A DNA stretch of 64,000 nt, from NCBI GenBank assembly GCA_964548025.1, contig CAZJRI010000005.1:1-64000 (forward strand). Direction: 5' to 3'. This document shows positions 55,475 through 64,000 of the stretch, in pieces. The notes beneath the pieces were generated by a model that ran no database searches, was not told the DNA's origin, and saw nothing but the letters and a program-made list of their open reading frames with translations. How positions within the stretch are numbered: position 1 is the first letter of the stretch; each line of letters opens with the position of its first letter. The translations under genes and the position numbers were made by a program. The DNA is from JAHRVQ01 sp964548025 (GTDB lineage: Bacteria; Pseudomonadota; Gammaproteobacteria; Pseudomonadales; Azotimanducaceae).

Positions 55475-57871
55475 CTACTCATATCGCAGTGCCTTTATCG
55501 GACTGGCTGATGCTGCCCTGATTGAGAGCACACTCACAGTTAATATAGCAATCACTAAAACAGCCACGGCAGCTAGAAGAAAGTACGTGGGGTTCTGATT
55601 GGCCTGCTGGACAAAATTCTGTAGCCATCTGTCCATAGCCAGAAATGCAAGGGGCCAGGCGATCAGATTGGAAAGCAGGACCCAGTAGACGAACTCCAGC
55701 GAGAGCAAAATGGTTATCCTGCCAACTGATGCACCCATGACCTTGCGAATGCCAATTTCCCTCGTTTTTTGCTGCACGGTAAACGATGAAAGACCAAATA
55801 GACCCAGGCAGGCAACAATAATCGCCAGAATGGCAAAGGCACTGAAGATGTTTACCATGCGTTGCTCGGGGTGATATACGCGGGTAAATTCCTCATCGAA
55901 GAACGAGTACTCGAAGGGATAGTTGGGTGAGAACTCACTCATGACTGTTCTGACGTGGTTTAGCGTGTCGGGGATATTGACCGGATTTACCTTGATTGAA
56001 ATATAAGAGAATTTCTTCGGTGCCAGGAAAATATAAAGCGGCTCGATCTGACTATGTAGTGATCGAAGATGAAAATCCTTCATTACGCCGACGACCTTTC
56101 CCGTCTCGCCACTCCAGTGGGTCATGGTCTGTTCCAGTGGCGAGGTCCAGGCACCAGCTCTGACTGCTGCCTCGTTCACCAGGAATACACCCTGTTTGTC
56201 GGAAGCAAATTCCCGTGAGAAATTTCTGCCTGCTGTAATCTGAATATCGTAAAGATCGACAAAATCGTAGTCGGCTGTATTGTAGTAAATGGTGGTTTCC
56301 TGGTCAGGCAGACTGGGATTCAGCGCCCGCGATGTAAACCCATCGATGTCGTTGGGCAACCTGCCCGATGTTGCGACACCCATCACGTTTGGATGTTGCT
56401 GCAGCTCGGTTTTAATCGCATTGATATCGCGACGAACAGCCTTGTCACGAATCTTGAGGACAATGGTGTCATCTTTGCTATAGCCAACATCGTAACTATT
56501 CACGAAATCAAGTTGATTGTTGATCGTCAGGGTACAGATAAATAGCGTGATGGTTACTGAGAATTGAAACAAAACCAGCATGTTTCGTAACTTGCGGGCC
56601 TTCTCACCAGTCGCGAATACGCCTTTCAGAACTGTTTGGGGTTTGAAACCGGAAATTTTGAATGCGGGATACCCCCCTGCAAGCAATATAACGACCAGTA
56701 CGGTCGTTAAGAGCACGAGAAAAAACTGTGGTTCGAGCATGGTAGCCATACTGAGCTGCCTTTCGACCAGATTGTTAAAAGCAGGCAGTACCATACTGAC
56801 GATCATCAGGGTCAGGGCGACGGAAATCAAAATCAGAAAAGACGATTCGCTCATGAATTGCTGAATCAACTGGAATCTGCGAGCACCCATGACCTTGCGT
56901 ACGCCAACTTCCCTGCCACGCCTGGTGGACATCGCAGTGGTGAGGTTGATGTAGTTGATGCAGGCAATGAATAGAATCAATACGGCAATGGATGAAAAAA
57001 GAAAGATATATAGCATGTCATTGTTTACGGATATTTCCTGCTCACGATGTGAGTTCAGGTGAATATCCTTGATTGACTGCACGAAGTAGAAGTTATCCGG
57101 ATAGGGTTTTGGTACCCCGTATTTCTCATAAAGGGGGATCTCAATCGTCTTGTGAATATCACTTTGCAACGCCATTGGGTTACTTCCGTCACGTAACAGA
57201 AAATAGGTATAGGTGTAATTGCTGTCCCAGCTTGTGATATCAATGTCAGTGTCTTTGAAGTAATCGTTGTACGGAACCATGAGGTCGATGGTGAAATGAG
57301 AGTTGGCAGGCATATCAGTGAATACACCGGTAACTTTAAAGTCCCGGCTGTCGTTGATAATCAGCGTTTCACCCAGTGGATTGAGGTCACCAAAATATTT
57401 CCTGGCTGTGCTTTGGGATATGACGATGGATGAGGTGTCCTGCAAAGCCGTCTCCGGGTTGCCATGGATAAATTCCAGTGTGAATATCTTGGTGATATCG
57501 GTACCCATCCAATAGAAGTTGTCTTCGAGAAAATGAGTATCCCCGCTTGAGATCAATGTATTGTTGTCCTTGATGATGCGGGCAACTGCTTCGACCTCGG
57601 CAAAATTTTTTGTTAGTGCCGGGCCAAGTGGTGGGGGAGTTAAGGTACGTCCCTCTCTTACCACCCGGTAGATTCGATCAGCATTCTGGTGATACCTGTC
57701 AAAGCTCAGTTCATACTGGGTATAAAGGGCGATCAGAAGAAAGGCAGCCATGCCGATTCCCAGACCTGCGATATTCAGTACTGAATATAGTTTTTGCCTG
57801 TTGAAGATTCGAAGTGCCACCAGAATGTAATTACCGAACAATTCATTGCCTCCAGTAAATGTTGATTCCAT
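55475..57871 (-). CDS. ABC transporter permease, FtsX/MacB-type
   Basis: A 798-residue protein with two FtsX-permease units. Each has an N-terminal TM (LYSVLNIAGLGIGMAAFLLIAL), a periplasmic MacB-like domain (VVREGRTLTPPPLGPALTKNF), and clusters of TMs, ending with VFLV ... REIGIRKVMGASVGRITILL. The RREVGVRKVMGA and REIGIRKVMGA repeats are diagnostic. Such proteins export lipoproteins, peptides or drugs with an ATPase; no ATPase gene is adjacent. The ATG at 57871 lacks a good ribosome site; a TTG at 57841 has GGAGG upstream. Confidence 0.86.
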   Translation of the reverse strand: MESTFTGGNELFGNYILVALRIFNRQKLYSVLNIAGLGIGMAAFLLIALYTQYELSFDRYHQNADRIYRVVREGRTLTPPPLGPALTKNFAEVEAVARIIKDNNTLISSGDTHFLEDNFYWMGTDITKIFTLEFIHGNPETALQDTSSIVISQSTARKYFGDLNPLGETLIINDSRDFKVTGVFTDMPANSHFTIDLMVPYNDYFKDTDIDITSWDSNYTYTYFLLRDGSNPMALQSDIHKTIEIPLYEKYGVPKPYPDNFYFVQSIKDIHLNSHREQEISVNNDMLYIFLFSSIAVLILFIACINYINLTTAMSTRRGREVGVRKVMGARRFQLIQQFMSESSFLILISVALTLMIVSMVLPAFNNLVERQLSMATMLEPQFFLVLLTTVLVVILLAGGYPAFKISGFKPQTVLKGVFATGEKARKLRNMLVLFQFSVTITLFICTLTINNQLDFVNSYDVGYSKDDTIVLKIRDKAVRRDINAIKTELQQHPNVMGVATSGRLPNDIDGFTSRALNPSLPDQETTIYYNTADYDFVDLYDIQITAGRNFSREFASDKQGVFLVNEAAVRAGAWTSPLEQTMTHWSGETGKVVGVMKDFHLRSLHSQIEPLYIFLAPKKFSYISIKVNPVNIPDTLNHVRTVMSEFSPNYPFEYSFFDEEFTRVYHPEQRMVNIFSAFAILAIIVACLGLFGLSSFTVQQKTREIGIRKVMGASVGRITILLSLEFVYWVLLSNLIAWPLAFLAMDRWLQNFVQQANQNPTYFLLAAVAVLVIAILTVSVLSIRAASASPIKALRYE

Positions 57872-58303
57872 CCGTTCTGAGATCTCTCAGAACCTTAGTA
57901 AGTTGTTAAGCGTAAGGTTAGGACGACGTGCGAACGGGTTTACGCCAGTGCAGAAAAATCCGGTCTGCCCGGGTTACACCAGTACACATTACTGGAAATT
58001 AAGACGCCAGGCAGGTGAGATTGGTTTAATTCGATGCAGATGCAATTGAGGACATCCGACTAGTCGTTATTACTGACAATCTTGAACGCTGATATCTTAC
58101 CTGTCGTTCATTGTTGGGTGTCCAGAACTCACCAGAACTCATGTTGGGTGTCCAGAACTCGTTGTCCAGAACTCGTTGCCTGTCCTTCATTGTTTCCTTC
58201 ATTGTTGGGTGTCCAGAACTCAATAATTATCCAAAATGATGTTAAGGTCAGCCGGGTTGCTGAAGTTAGGGGACCTGGCGGCGGAGTTCGGGGGAGGAAA
58301 TTC
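57872..58303. other. Intergenic region with repeats
   Basis: About 430 bases between divergent genes. The middle carries a set of related repeats listed separately; no gene is supported. Confidence 0.6.
58112..58221. repeat. Interspersed 19-bp repeats, about 30-bp spacing
   Basis: The 19-mer TGTTGGGTGTCCAGAACTC occurs exactly at 58112-58130, 58142-58160 and 58203-58221. Partial copies (CCAGAACTC at 58132-58140; TGTCCAGAACTC at 58163-58174) lie between. Full copies start 30 and 61 bases apart, a near-30 period. Confidence 0.85.
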
Positions 58304-59311
58304 ATGAAAGCCATCACATACTTAACATACGGGCCACCTGAGGTGCTGCACCTGGAAGAGGTTGCAAAGCCCAGCCCGAGTCGCGGCGAAATTTTAATCA
58401 GGGTGCTGGCAGCCGAAGCGACGAAATCTGATTGTGAAATGAGAAGCTTCAATTATGCCGTGAAGTGGTTCTGGCTCCCCCTGCGAATTGCACTCGGTAT
58501 TAGAAAACCAAAGCAACGGATCCTGGGTGGATATTTCTCTGGGGTGATAGAAGCCCTCGGGGGAGATGTTCGAAATTTCTCGGTCGGTGACGAGATTTTT
58601 GGTGTCTCAAGACTTCGGTTGGGGGCCTATGGTGAGTACGTTGCCCTGCCTGCACGTTATACGTTGGTGCCCAAACCCACGAATATGAGTTTCGCAGAAG
58701 CGGCAGCAGTGCCACTGGGCGGGTTAAATGCGCTGCATTTCATGCGACTGACCAATGTCCAGGAAGGAGAATCAGTATTAATCAACGGTGCGGGTGGCAG
58801 TATCGGCGCATACGGCGTGCAGATTGCCAGGGCAATGGGCGCGGAGGTCACGGCAGTTGATAAGATCATTAAAAAAGACATGTTGATGCAGATGGGTGCA
58901 GACCATTTCATTGACTACGAGAAGGAAGATTTTAGCCAAAGCGGCCGGAGCTATGACGTCATCTTCGACATGGTGCCTGCAAGTTCTTATGCGGCCTGTA
59001 TGAGGGTACTCAACCCAAATGGTCGTTATGTCAGTGGTAATCCCCGATTGTCGGTCATGCTTCGCACCTTTTTCACCTCCCGCTTTACGAATAAGACTGC
59101 CAGCTTTGCATTTGCCAGGGAGACCCGGGAAGAATTACTGACACTCAAAGCCATGATTGAAGACAACAAAATAGGATCAATCGTCGACAGGGTCCATCCA
59201 ATGGAAGAGGCTGCTGATGCTCATCATCGGGTTGAGACCGAGCAGCGCGTGGGTGCTGTGGTGATAGCCATCGGTGATCAAAGTACAAAGCAGACGATTG
59301 AATCAGGTTAA
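58304..59311 (+). CDS. MDR superfamily zinc-free dehydrogenase / quinone oxidoreductase-like
   Basis: About 335 residues. The frame is open from 58082 but the ATG at 58304, with GGGGAGG upstream, is the real start because the earlier part is repeat sequence. The domain begins MKAITYLTYGPPEVLHL. INGAGGSIGAYGVQIARAMG is the nucleotide-binding motif, and no zinc-ligand cysteines are seen, as in quinone oxidoreductases. NADPH-dependent reduction of a carbonyl or enone is likely. Confidence 0.85.
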   Translation: MKAITYLTYGPPEVLHLEEVAKPSPSRGEILIRVLAAEATKSDCEMRSFNYAVKWFWLPLRIALGIRKPKQRILGGYFSGVIEALGGDVRNFSVGDEIFGVSRLRLGAYGEYVALPARYTLVPKPTNMSFAEAAAVPLGGLNALHFMRLTNVQEGESVLINGAGGSIGAYGVQIARAMGAEVTAVDKIIKKDMLMQMGADHFIDYEKEDFSQSGRSYDVIFDMVPASSYAACMRVLNPNGRYVSGNPRLSVMLRTFFTSRFTNKTASFAFARETREELLTLKAMIEDNKIGSIVDRVHPMEEAADAHHRVETEQRVGAVVIAIGDQSTKQTIESG

Positions 59312-59460
59312 AGGTATTTTGCTAGAACCTGATGTAGTAACTTAAGATAAATAAGCCGTTATGCACTGCCCTGATTTCCCTGCTGCCTTTTTATCAGAAC
59401 ATTTGGGTTGTTCGCACGATATAAGGATCATAACAAGTCAGGTTTACGCAAGGACCTCTG

Positions 59461-60386
59461 ATGAAGAAAAATGATCTGGACGAGGCGTTTCGATGCATCG
59501 GTGAACGCATTGAACCTGCTGCCAGGTTCGTTCGGCATTGGCCGCTCACGGGTGGCGTGTCGGCGCAGATCGAAGCTTTAGAACTTGAACTGCCGGGAGG
59601 TGAATGCAGAAAGGTCGTCGTTCGTCGCCATAGTTCAGCCGGGTGGAAGTCACGTCAAAGAAACGTAACGACCATGGAGTATGGGTTATTAATTTCTCTA
59701 TTTCAGATTGGATTGCCGGTACCACAACCGCTATTTCTTGATGTCACCGCTTCACTATTACCTTCGCCCTATCTGGTGATGGAAATGGTAGAGGCCACCA
59801 CTGCTGTTCACGACGATCAGATACCTCATGCGTGTGATCGTATNNNNNNNNNNCCGATTTCCTTCTGCGTCTGCATGCACTAGATATCGAGACACTGGAT
59901 TTATCGGAAATACCGCGTCTTGAGGACCCGGTTGGTGGGGCACTTGAGTATGTGCCTGACACCGATTCATGGGCTACTTTACGTAGAGCGATAGAAGCCT
60001 GGCAGACTGCACCATCCAGAGACTCGCTGCTTCATGGTGACTTCTGGCCTGGAAATATTCTGTGGAAGGGGAATCACATCGCCGCAGTTATCGATTGGGA
60101 AGATGCATCTATCGGAACAGCAGTAGCGGACCTGGCCACCTGTCGTGTTGAACTTATGATGATGTATGGTCCATCGGCCATGGAGAACTTCACCAGACAA
60201 TATCTGACTCACTCAACATTAGATATCTCGGATCTCCCATTGTGGGAGGTTTATGCAAGTTCTGCTGCACTCGCTACCATGTCAGGCTGGAACCTGGCAC
60301 CGGAAGATGAAGCGAAGCGCCGTCAGGGAACCACTCTATTCTTGAACCGCGCGGCGAGTGAGACGATTAACCGCATGAATCACTGA
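59461..60386 (+). CDS. Aminoglycoside phosphotransferase (APH)-like kinase, interrupted by gap
   Basis: A protein kinase-like fold gene interrupted by the N run 59844-59853. The N-terminal part (from 59461) has WPLTGGVSAQIEALEL and the lysine segment KVVVRRHSS. After the gap the frame resumes as DFLLRLHALDIETLD and contains the catalytic loop LLHGDFWPGNIL and the metal-binding AVIDWEDASIG. The apparent frame change is caused by the arbitrary gap length. Members phosphorylate small molecules, including acyl-CoA precursors; antibiotic resistance cannot be inferred. AAGGA lies before the ATG. Confidence 0.82.
59844..59853. other. Assembly gap (10 N)
   Basis: Ten unresolved bases inside the phosphotransferase gene. 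Length unknown. Confidence 0.97.
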
Positions 60387-60430
60387 ACTTGTGTGATTGG
60401 TGTTCTCACAGTATTTTTGACAAGATTAAC

Positions 60431-60456
60431 CGGGTTTGATTAGACCCGTTTTTTTT
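60431..60456 (+). terminator. Rho-independent terminator
   Basis: A 5-bp stem (CGGGT/ACCCG) with an eight-base loop, followed by eight T residues, between the kinase gene and the cytochrome gene. Confidence 0.65.
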
Positions 60457-60478
60457 ACTTAGAAGGCAGAAAACCCTC

Positions 60479-61345
60479 ATGCGCTGGACCGGCTTTATCA
60501 TCCTTCAGATTGTGATTGTTGTGATTATTGGTGGCATTGTCTATGTCCACAAGGACCGGGTAGCCGTTACAAAAAGACCGCCTGCGTCACTGGCTGATTG
60601 GTATAGACCAGAAAACAAAAGGCAGGTCTGGTTGCACAATATGTTTAGTCTCCGTCGCGAAATGCAGGCAGTACGGTTTTATGCAGGTAATGCCTCGCCT
60701 GACAACGAATATGCAGATCACCTGGAGAAATGGGTCGGCAGATTAAGTGAGCACTACATGAAGATAGGTGAGATGGTGCCGGAGTGGGAAGCAAAACTGG
60801 ACAAAAAGACGATGATGCTTCTGAACGAGAGCGTAAGTGATCGTCGCTATGGGGAAGTCTCTCAAGCACTTGATGAACTGGATAAAAACTGTAATTCCTG
60901 CCATGTCGATTTCCAATCCATTACCGCCACCGCCTACCGAGCCCCTGATTTTTCAACGATGGAGATAGCATCCATCCCGTACAAGAAATTCATGGACCAA
61001 CTTACCCAACACGTAAACAAGGTTAAGATTGCAGGTGAGGATGGTATGCAGGATTTAGCCTTGACTTCATTTGGTGATCTAAAAAAAGGCATCCATCAAT
61101 TAGGTGAAACCTGTTCAACCTGTCACGAAAAAGATATCAGGGTCTACCCTGATGAGCCTGTCAGAGATACCCTCGACAGCCTGGAGCAAAGCCTTGCAAC
61201 CGGCACGATCAAGGAGCAGGGAAGAGACCTCGGTACGCTGGCTGTACTGGCCTGTGCACGCTGCCATGGCACCCACCGCATCGCTTACCACAACCGCAAA
61301 GCAATTTTAGAGGGCCCAGACTGGCCAACACTGATAAAGCACTGA
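60479..61345 (+). CDS. Membrane-anchored trihaem cytochrome c
   Basis: A 288-residue protein with an N-terminal membrane anchor (FIILQIVIVVIIGGIVYV) and three CxxCH haem motifs: CNSCH (about 137), CSTCH (about 218) and CARCH (about 262). The haem domains face the periplasm and suggest electron transfer to an oxidase, dehydrogenase or nitrogen enzyme. No classical NapC/NirT pattern was recognised. It is preceded by a terminator and AGAAGG. A nearby cytochrome lies at the other end of the window (2995-4118), with one haem. Confidence 0.82.
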   Translation: MRWTGFIILQIVIVVIIGGIVYVHKDRVAVTKRPPASLADWYRPENKRQVWLHNMFSLRREMQAVRFYAGNASPDNEYADHLEKWVGRLSEHYMKIGEMVPEWEAKLDKKTMMLLNESVSDRRYGEVSQALDELDKNCNSCHVDFQSITATAYRAPDFSTMEIASIPYKKFMDQLTQHVNKVKIAGEDGMQDLALTSFGDLKKGIHQLGETCSTCHEKDIRVYPDEPVRDTLDSLEQSLATGTIKEQGRDLGTLAVLACARCHGTHRIAYHNRKAILEGPDWPTLIKH

Positions 61346-61731
61346 TCAGCAGCTAGCAGCCAGTTGCTTCGCCAGCAGCTAGTTGCTTCCGACCAGCAGC
61401 CAGTTGCCTCCAACCAGAAGCCAGTAGCCAGTAGCCAGTCGCTTTTAGCCAACAGCAAAAAAAACCTTCTATAGCGATTGTAGTCAGTCTATAGATGGAG
61501 GTTGTTGTCCGTACAAATCGATCTGTTTTGATGCGTGATCACCGGATGTGCACCAGCATGGCACCGGTGTGAATGGATTGGGATCTCAGTAGAACACCCA
61601 TTGTGTCTATGAGATTCCCGGCCTATCCCTTTAAATACCCGCTTAAACCTCATGCAGAGAGACTCCACAACACATTGGCATCCTGATTGCACTACCGGTT
61701 TTATCGAAATTCGAATTACCGGATCAGAAGC
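61346..61731. other. Intergenic region before cobA
   Basis: About 385 bases. The first 110 contain degenerate tandem repeats, listed separately. The remainder should hold the promoter of the cobA-nirB unit; no clear site is seen. Confidence 0.55.
61348..61455. repeat. Degenerate 21-bp tandem repeats
   Basis: Two clear units of 21 bases at 61372-61392 and 61393-61413, consensus CCAGCAGCYAGTTGCYTCCRA, with decayed copies on both sides (for example CCAGTAGCCAGTAGCCAGT). They begin right after the cytochrome stop codon. Confidence 0.75.
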
Positions 61732-62541
61732 ATGTTGAAACTTGTTGCGAAAAGCCCCAGGGGCATGGTCTATCTTGTAGGCGCGGGGACGGGAGACCCC
61801 GAACTGCTGACCGTCAAAGCACTCCGAATCATTGAATCAGCCGATATCATATTCTATGACCGGCTTGTTAGCGCTGAAATCTGCAAGCTGTTCCCGACCG
61901 GTACGCCTACCAGATATGTTGGCAAGGCCAGAGGTAAAGAAGCATTACCTCAAAACCAAATTAACAGGATGATGTTTGAAGCGGCAATGTCGGGTCTCAC
62001 GGTTTGTCGTCTAAAAGGCGGAGATTCTTTTATATTCGGACGTGGCAGCGAAGAGATGCTCATGCTAAAGCGTAAGAATATCAGCGTTGAAGTGGTTCCC
62101 GGCATCACCGCAGCGAGTGGATGCACATCCTATGCGGGGATTCCTCTTACACATAGGGGGCTCTCTCAATCATGTACCTTCGTGACGGGCACCTGTGCCA
62201 AGGCCTGCAATATTAACTGGGCTGCACTCTCGCGCCTAAATCAAACCCTGGTGTTCTATATGGGGTTAGAGAACGCCGATAGTATTTCCCTCAACCTGGT
62301 TGACAATGGCCTTGATGCAGGCACGCCTGCTGCTCTGATTGAAAATGGTTCAACACCGCAGCAAAGAGTGGTTTCCGGCAGACTTTGTGAATTATCAGCC
62401 ATGACACAGGTTTACCAGATTCAGTCGCCCGCGCTGATTGTCGTAGGCGACGTCGTCAATCTTGCTGGAGAGTTACAGTGGTTTCAGGAGGGTAGTCACA
62501 TAGACCATACAAATCATCAGCCTTCAGCTCTCGAGAGATAA
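61732..62541 (+). CDS. cobA: Uroporphyrinogen-III C-methyltransferase
   Basis: About 269 residues from the ATG at 61732 (frame open to 61687). GMVYLVGAGTGDPELLTVKAL, the loop VCRLKGGDSFIFGRG and VVPGITAASGCTSYAGIPLTHRG (given as VVPGITAASG and GIPLTHRG) are the SUMT/CobA motifs. The enzyme adds two methyl groups to uroporphyrinogen III, making precorrin-2 for sirohaem. Sirohaem is the cofactor of nitrite and sulfite reductases, so its position 32 bases before nirB makes sense. No separate precorrin-2 oxidase/ferrochelatase is seen. Confidence 0.9.
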   Translation: MLKLVAKSPRGMVYLVGAGTGDPELLTVKALRIIESADIIFYDRLVSAEICKLFPTGTPTRYVGKARGKEALPQNQINRMMFEAAMSGLTVCRLKGGDSFIFGRGSEEMLMLKRKNISVEVVPGITAASGCTSYAGIPLTHRGLSQSCTFVTGTCAKACNINWAALSRLNQTLVFYMGLENADSISLNLVDNGLDAGTPAALIENGSTPQQRVVSGRLCELSAMTQVYQIQSPALIVVGDVVNLAGELQWFQEGSHIDHTNHQPSALER

Positions 62542-62573
62542 ACCAGGTAATTTGAAAGAAGCGAATAATTCAA

Positions 62574-64000
62574 ATGTCAGCAAAACCAGAAAAAATAGTT
62601 GTAGTCGGAAATGGCATGGTTGGACACCACTATGTCGAAACAGTATTAAAGGCCAATCCTGAAGTTCAGATAACCGTCATCGGAGGTGAACCTCGACCCG
62701 CGTACGACCGTGTACATTTGTCAGACTATTTCGCGGGTAAGAAGCCTGCTGAACTATCTCTGACTTCACGAGAATACTACCGGGATGTCGGGGTTGATGC
62801 TTTTTTTGGTGATCCTGTTGTTGCAATTGACCGTGAACAAAAAACGGTACTGACCAAAGGTGGCAGGTCTTTTTCGTATGACAAGCTGATTCTGGCCACG
62901 GGATCTTATCCTTTTGTACCACCGATTTCAGGCTCAGAACTTCCAGGCTGCTTAACTTATCGAACAATTGACGATCTGGGACAGATTAAGGCCGAGGCGA
63001 AGAATGCCAATGTCGGCGTTGTCCTGGGCGGCGGCCTCCTGGGGCTGGAAGCTGCAAATGCACTCAGGAATCTGAATCTCGAAACCCATGTGGTGGAATT
63101 CTCCGCTGGATTAATGGGTGTTCAGATAGACGACGGTGGCAGCAGGATGCTGCGGCGGAAGATAGAAGCCCTGGATGTTCAGGTACATACCAGCAAAGAA
63201 ACGAGGATCATCAGACCAGGCACCACCAGCCGGTTGACTATGGAATTCGCAGATGGAAATTGCCTGCAGACAGATCTGATCGTCTTTTCAGCAGGAATTC
63301 GCCCTTACGACCAACTTGCTCGGGAAGCTGATATAGGGGTTGGCGAGCGTGGCGGGATTGTTATCGACGCGCAGTGCAGAACAAGTGACGAGCATATATT
63401 TGCGATCGGCGAATGCGCTCTGTACGACAATACCATCTTTGGTCTCGTGGCCCCGGGCAACCGTATGGCAGAAGTCGCCGCAAGCCAGCTAACTGAAGAC
63501 AAAAAATTATTTGAGGGTGCCGATATGAGCACCCAGTTAAAATTGTTAGGTGTCGATGTGGGTTCTATCGGTGACGCTCACGGCACGACACCGAATTCAA
63601 AAGCCTATGTATACAGCGATGAAGTAGCGGATGAGTACCGGAAAATCATCGTAAGCGACGATCATAAAAAACTACTGGGGGCGGTACTGGTTGGTGATTG
63701 TAAGGATTACGGCATCTTGCTTCAGATGTGTCTAAACAAAATCGATCTGCCTGAATCTCCTGAAACCCTGATCGTACCGAAACTGGCAGACGGTGATGGG
63801 GCTGGTGCGCTGGGCGCAGATATGCTACCCGATGCTGTGCTTATCTGTACATGTAATGACGTTACTAAAGGCCAAATATGTTCCACTATCAGAGCCGGTA
63901 CCACTGATCTTGGGGAGCTGAAGTCAAAAACCAAAGCTTCGTCAACCTGCGGTGGTTGTGCGCCGCTTGTCAGTCAGATCATGAGCGCAGAATTGGTAAA
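62574..64000 (+). CDS. nirB: NAD(P)H-dependent nitrite reductase, large subunit, N-terminal part
   Basis: The gene runs off the right edge; about 475 residues are visible. The FAD/NAD(P)H module shows KIVVVGNGMVGHHYVE, RPAYDRVHLSDYF, VVLGGGLLGLEAANAL and the internal LKLLGVDVGSIGDAHG, the usual NirB sequence. A BFD-like iron-sulfur segment follows: CTCNDVTKGQ and CGGCAPLVSQ. The sirohaem domain lies outside the window. The enzyme reduces nitrite to ammonium for assimilation. CobA just upstream provides the sirohaem precursor. Confidence 0.92.
   Translation, partial: MSAKPEKIVVVGNGMVGHHYVETVLKANPEVQITVIGGEPRPAYDRVHLSDYFAGKKPAELSLTSREYYRDVGVDAFFGDPVVAIDREQKTVLTKGGRSFSYDKLILATGSYPFVPPISGSELPGCLTYRTIDDLGQIKAEAKNANVGVVLGGGLLGLEAANALRNLNLETHVVEFSAGLMGVQIDDGGSRMLRRKIEALDVQVHTSKETRIIRPGTTSRLTMEFADGNCLQTDLIVFSAGIRPYDQLAREADIGVGERGGIVIDAQCRTSDEHIFAIGECALYDNTIFGLVAPGNRMAEVAASQLTEDKKLFEGADMSTQLKLLGVDVGSIGDAHGTTPNSKAYVYSDEVADEYRKIIVSDDHKKLLGAVLVGDCKDYGILLQMCLNKIDLPESPETLIVPKLADGDGAGALGADMLPDAVLICTCNDVTKGQICSTIRAGTTDLGELKSKTKASSTCGGCAPLVSQIMSAELV

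Noticed and set aside
58112..58221. CRISPR array
   Set aside because: The repeats are irregularly spaced, the intervening sequences are themselves related to the repeat, and no cas gene is present.
58082..58303. Longer N-terminus of the MDR dehydrogenase
   Set aside because: The extension is translated repeat sequence; the ATG at 58304 has a strong ribosome site and starts the domain.
59844..59853. Frameshift or split kinase gene
   Set aside because: The frame change coincides exactly with a 10-N gap of unknown length, and both sides match one kinase.
1..64000. tRNA or rRNA genes, prophage or integrated plasmid
   Set aside because: No matching signatures, integrase, transposase or attachment repeats were seen.

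Overview
This 64 kb window looks like chromosomal DNA of a free-living, probably marine member of the Pseudomonadota, most likely Gammaproteobacteria. The evidence is indirect: good Shine-Dalgarno sites with ATG/GTG/TTG starts, intermediate GC, YejB/YejE-type peptide permeases, a cobA-nirB nitrite-assimilation pair, periplasmic lipoproteins, c-type cytochromes, and many lipid, terpenoid and CoA-thioester catabolic genes. There is no rRNA, tRNA, CRISPR array, phage region or intact transposase. Two 10-base N runs (3394-3403 and 59844-59853) mark assembly gaps. Each interrupts a gene and changes its apparent frame, so the breaks should not be read as real frameshifts.

Layout. 1-7.1 kb: the 3' part of a family III CoA-transferase facing a ThDP-dependent enzyme, a gap-interrupted c-type cytochrome, and a P-type ATPase that closely resembles the alpha subunit of animal Na+/K+-ATPase (P2C). 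7.2-12.2 kb: an alpha/beta hydrolase, a GPH-type transporter and three unrecognised proteins. 12.3-18.2 kb: a membrane-anchored TIR-TPR protein, then a leftward group with a small membrane protein, a phytanoyl-CoA dioxygenase-like enzyme and a CYP153-like P450, then a nucleoside-phosphorylase-like protein. 18.4-26.4 kb: a two-TM sensor ending in a cysteine-rich tail, a secreted protein with a metazoan-type fibrinogen domain, an ATC-hydrolase-like protein, a molybdopterin oxidoreductase, an acidic-linker protein with a C-terminal hydrophobic tail, and a methyltransferase. 26.7-31.2 kb: a rightward set of aldo/keto reductase, MaoC-like dehydratase and a double CoA-transferase. 31.2-38.3 kb: a tandem PilZ protein, a flavin reductase, a large FG-GAP/PPC/vWA secreted protein, an isopropylmalate-dehydrogenase-type enzyme and an enoyl-CoA hydratase. 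38.5-47.4 kb: two lipoproteins (SMP-30-type lactonase and quinohaemoprotein dehydrogenase), a GH20 hexosaminidase, a NIPSNAP protein, a second GPH transporter and another enoyl-CoA hydratase. 47.5-57.9 kb: two small proteins, a Baeyer-Villiger-type monooxygenase, a nitrobindin-like protein, yejB-yejE with an inverted yejA-like gene, and an FtsX/MacB-type permease. 58.3-64 kb: an MDR dehydrogenase, a gap-interrupted aminoglycoside-phosphotransferase-like kinase, a trihaem cytochrome, cobA and the start of nirB.

How the genes fit together. CYP153, PhyH, Baeyer-Villiger monooxygenase, two enoyl-CoA hydratases, MaoC and several CoA-transferase domains suggest oxidation of alkanes, branched lipids, terpenoids or steroid-like substrates. 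The quinohaemoprotein and lactonase suggest periplasmic oxidation of an alcohol or sugar. CobA would make the sirohaem precursor needed by NirB.

The most unusual items are the Na+/K+-ATPase-like pump, the fibrinogen-domain protein with a MopE-like metal-binding segment, the sensor whose only recognisable output is a CxxCKK...CPxC tail, the acidic-linker membrane-tail protein, and the double CoA-transferase in which only one half seems to keep the catalytic Asp. A further pattern is that four of the five intergenic spaces longer than 300 bp carry short degenerate tandem repeats of different sequence and unit length.
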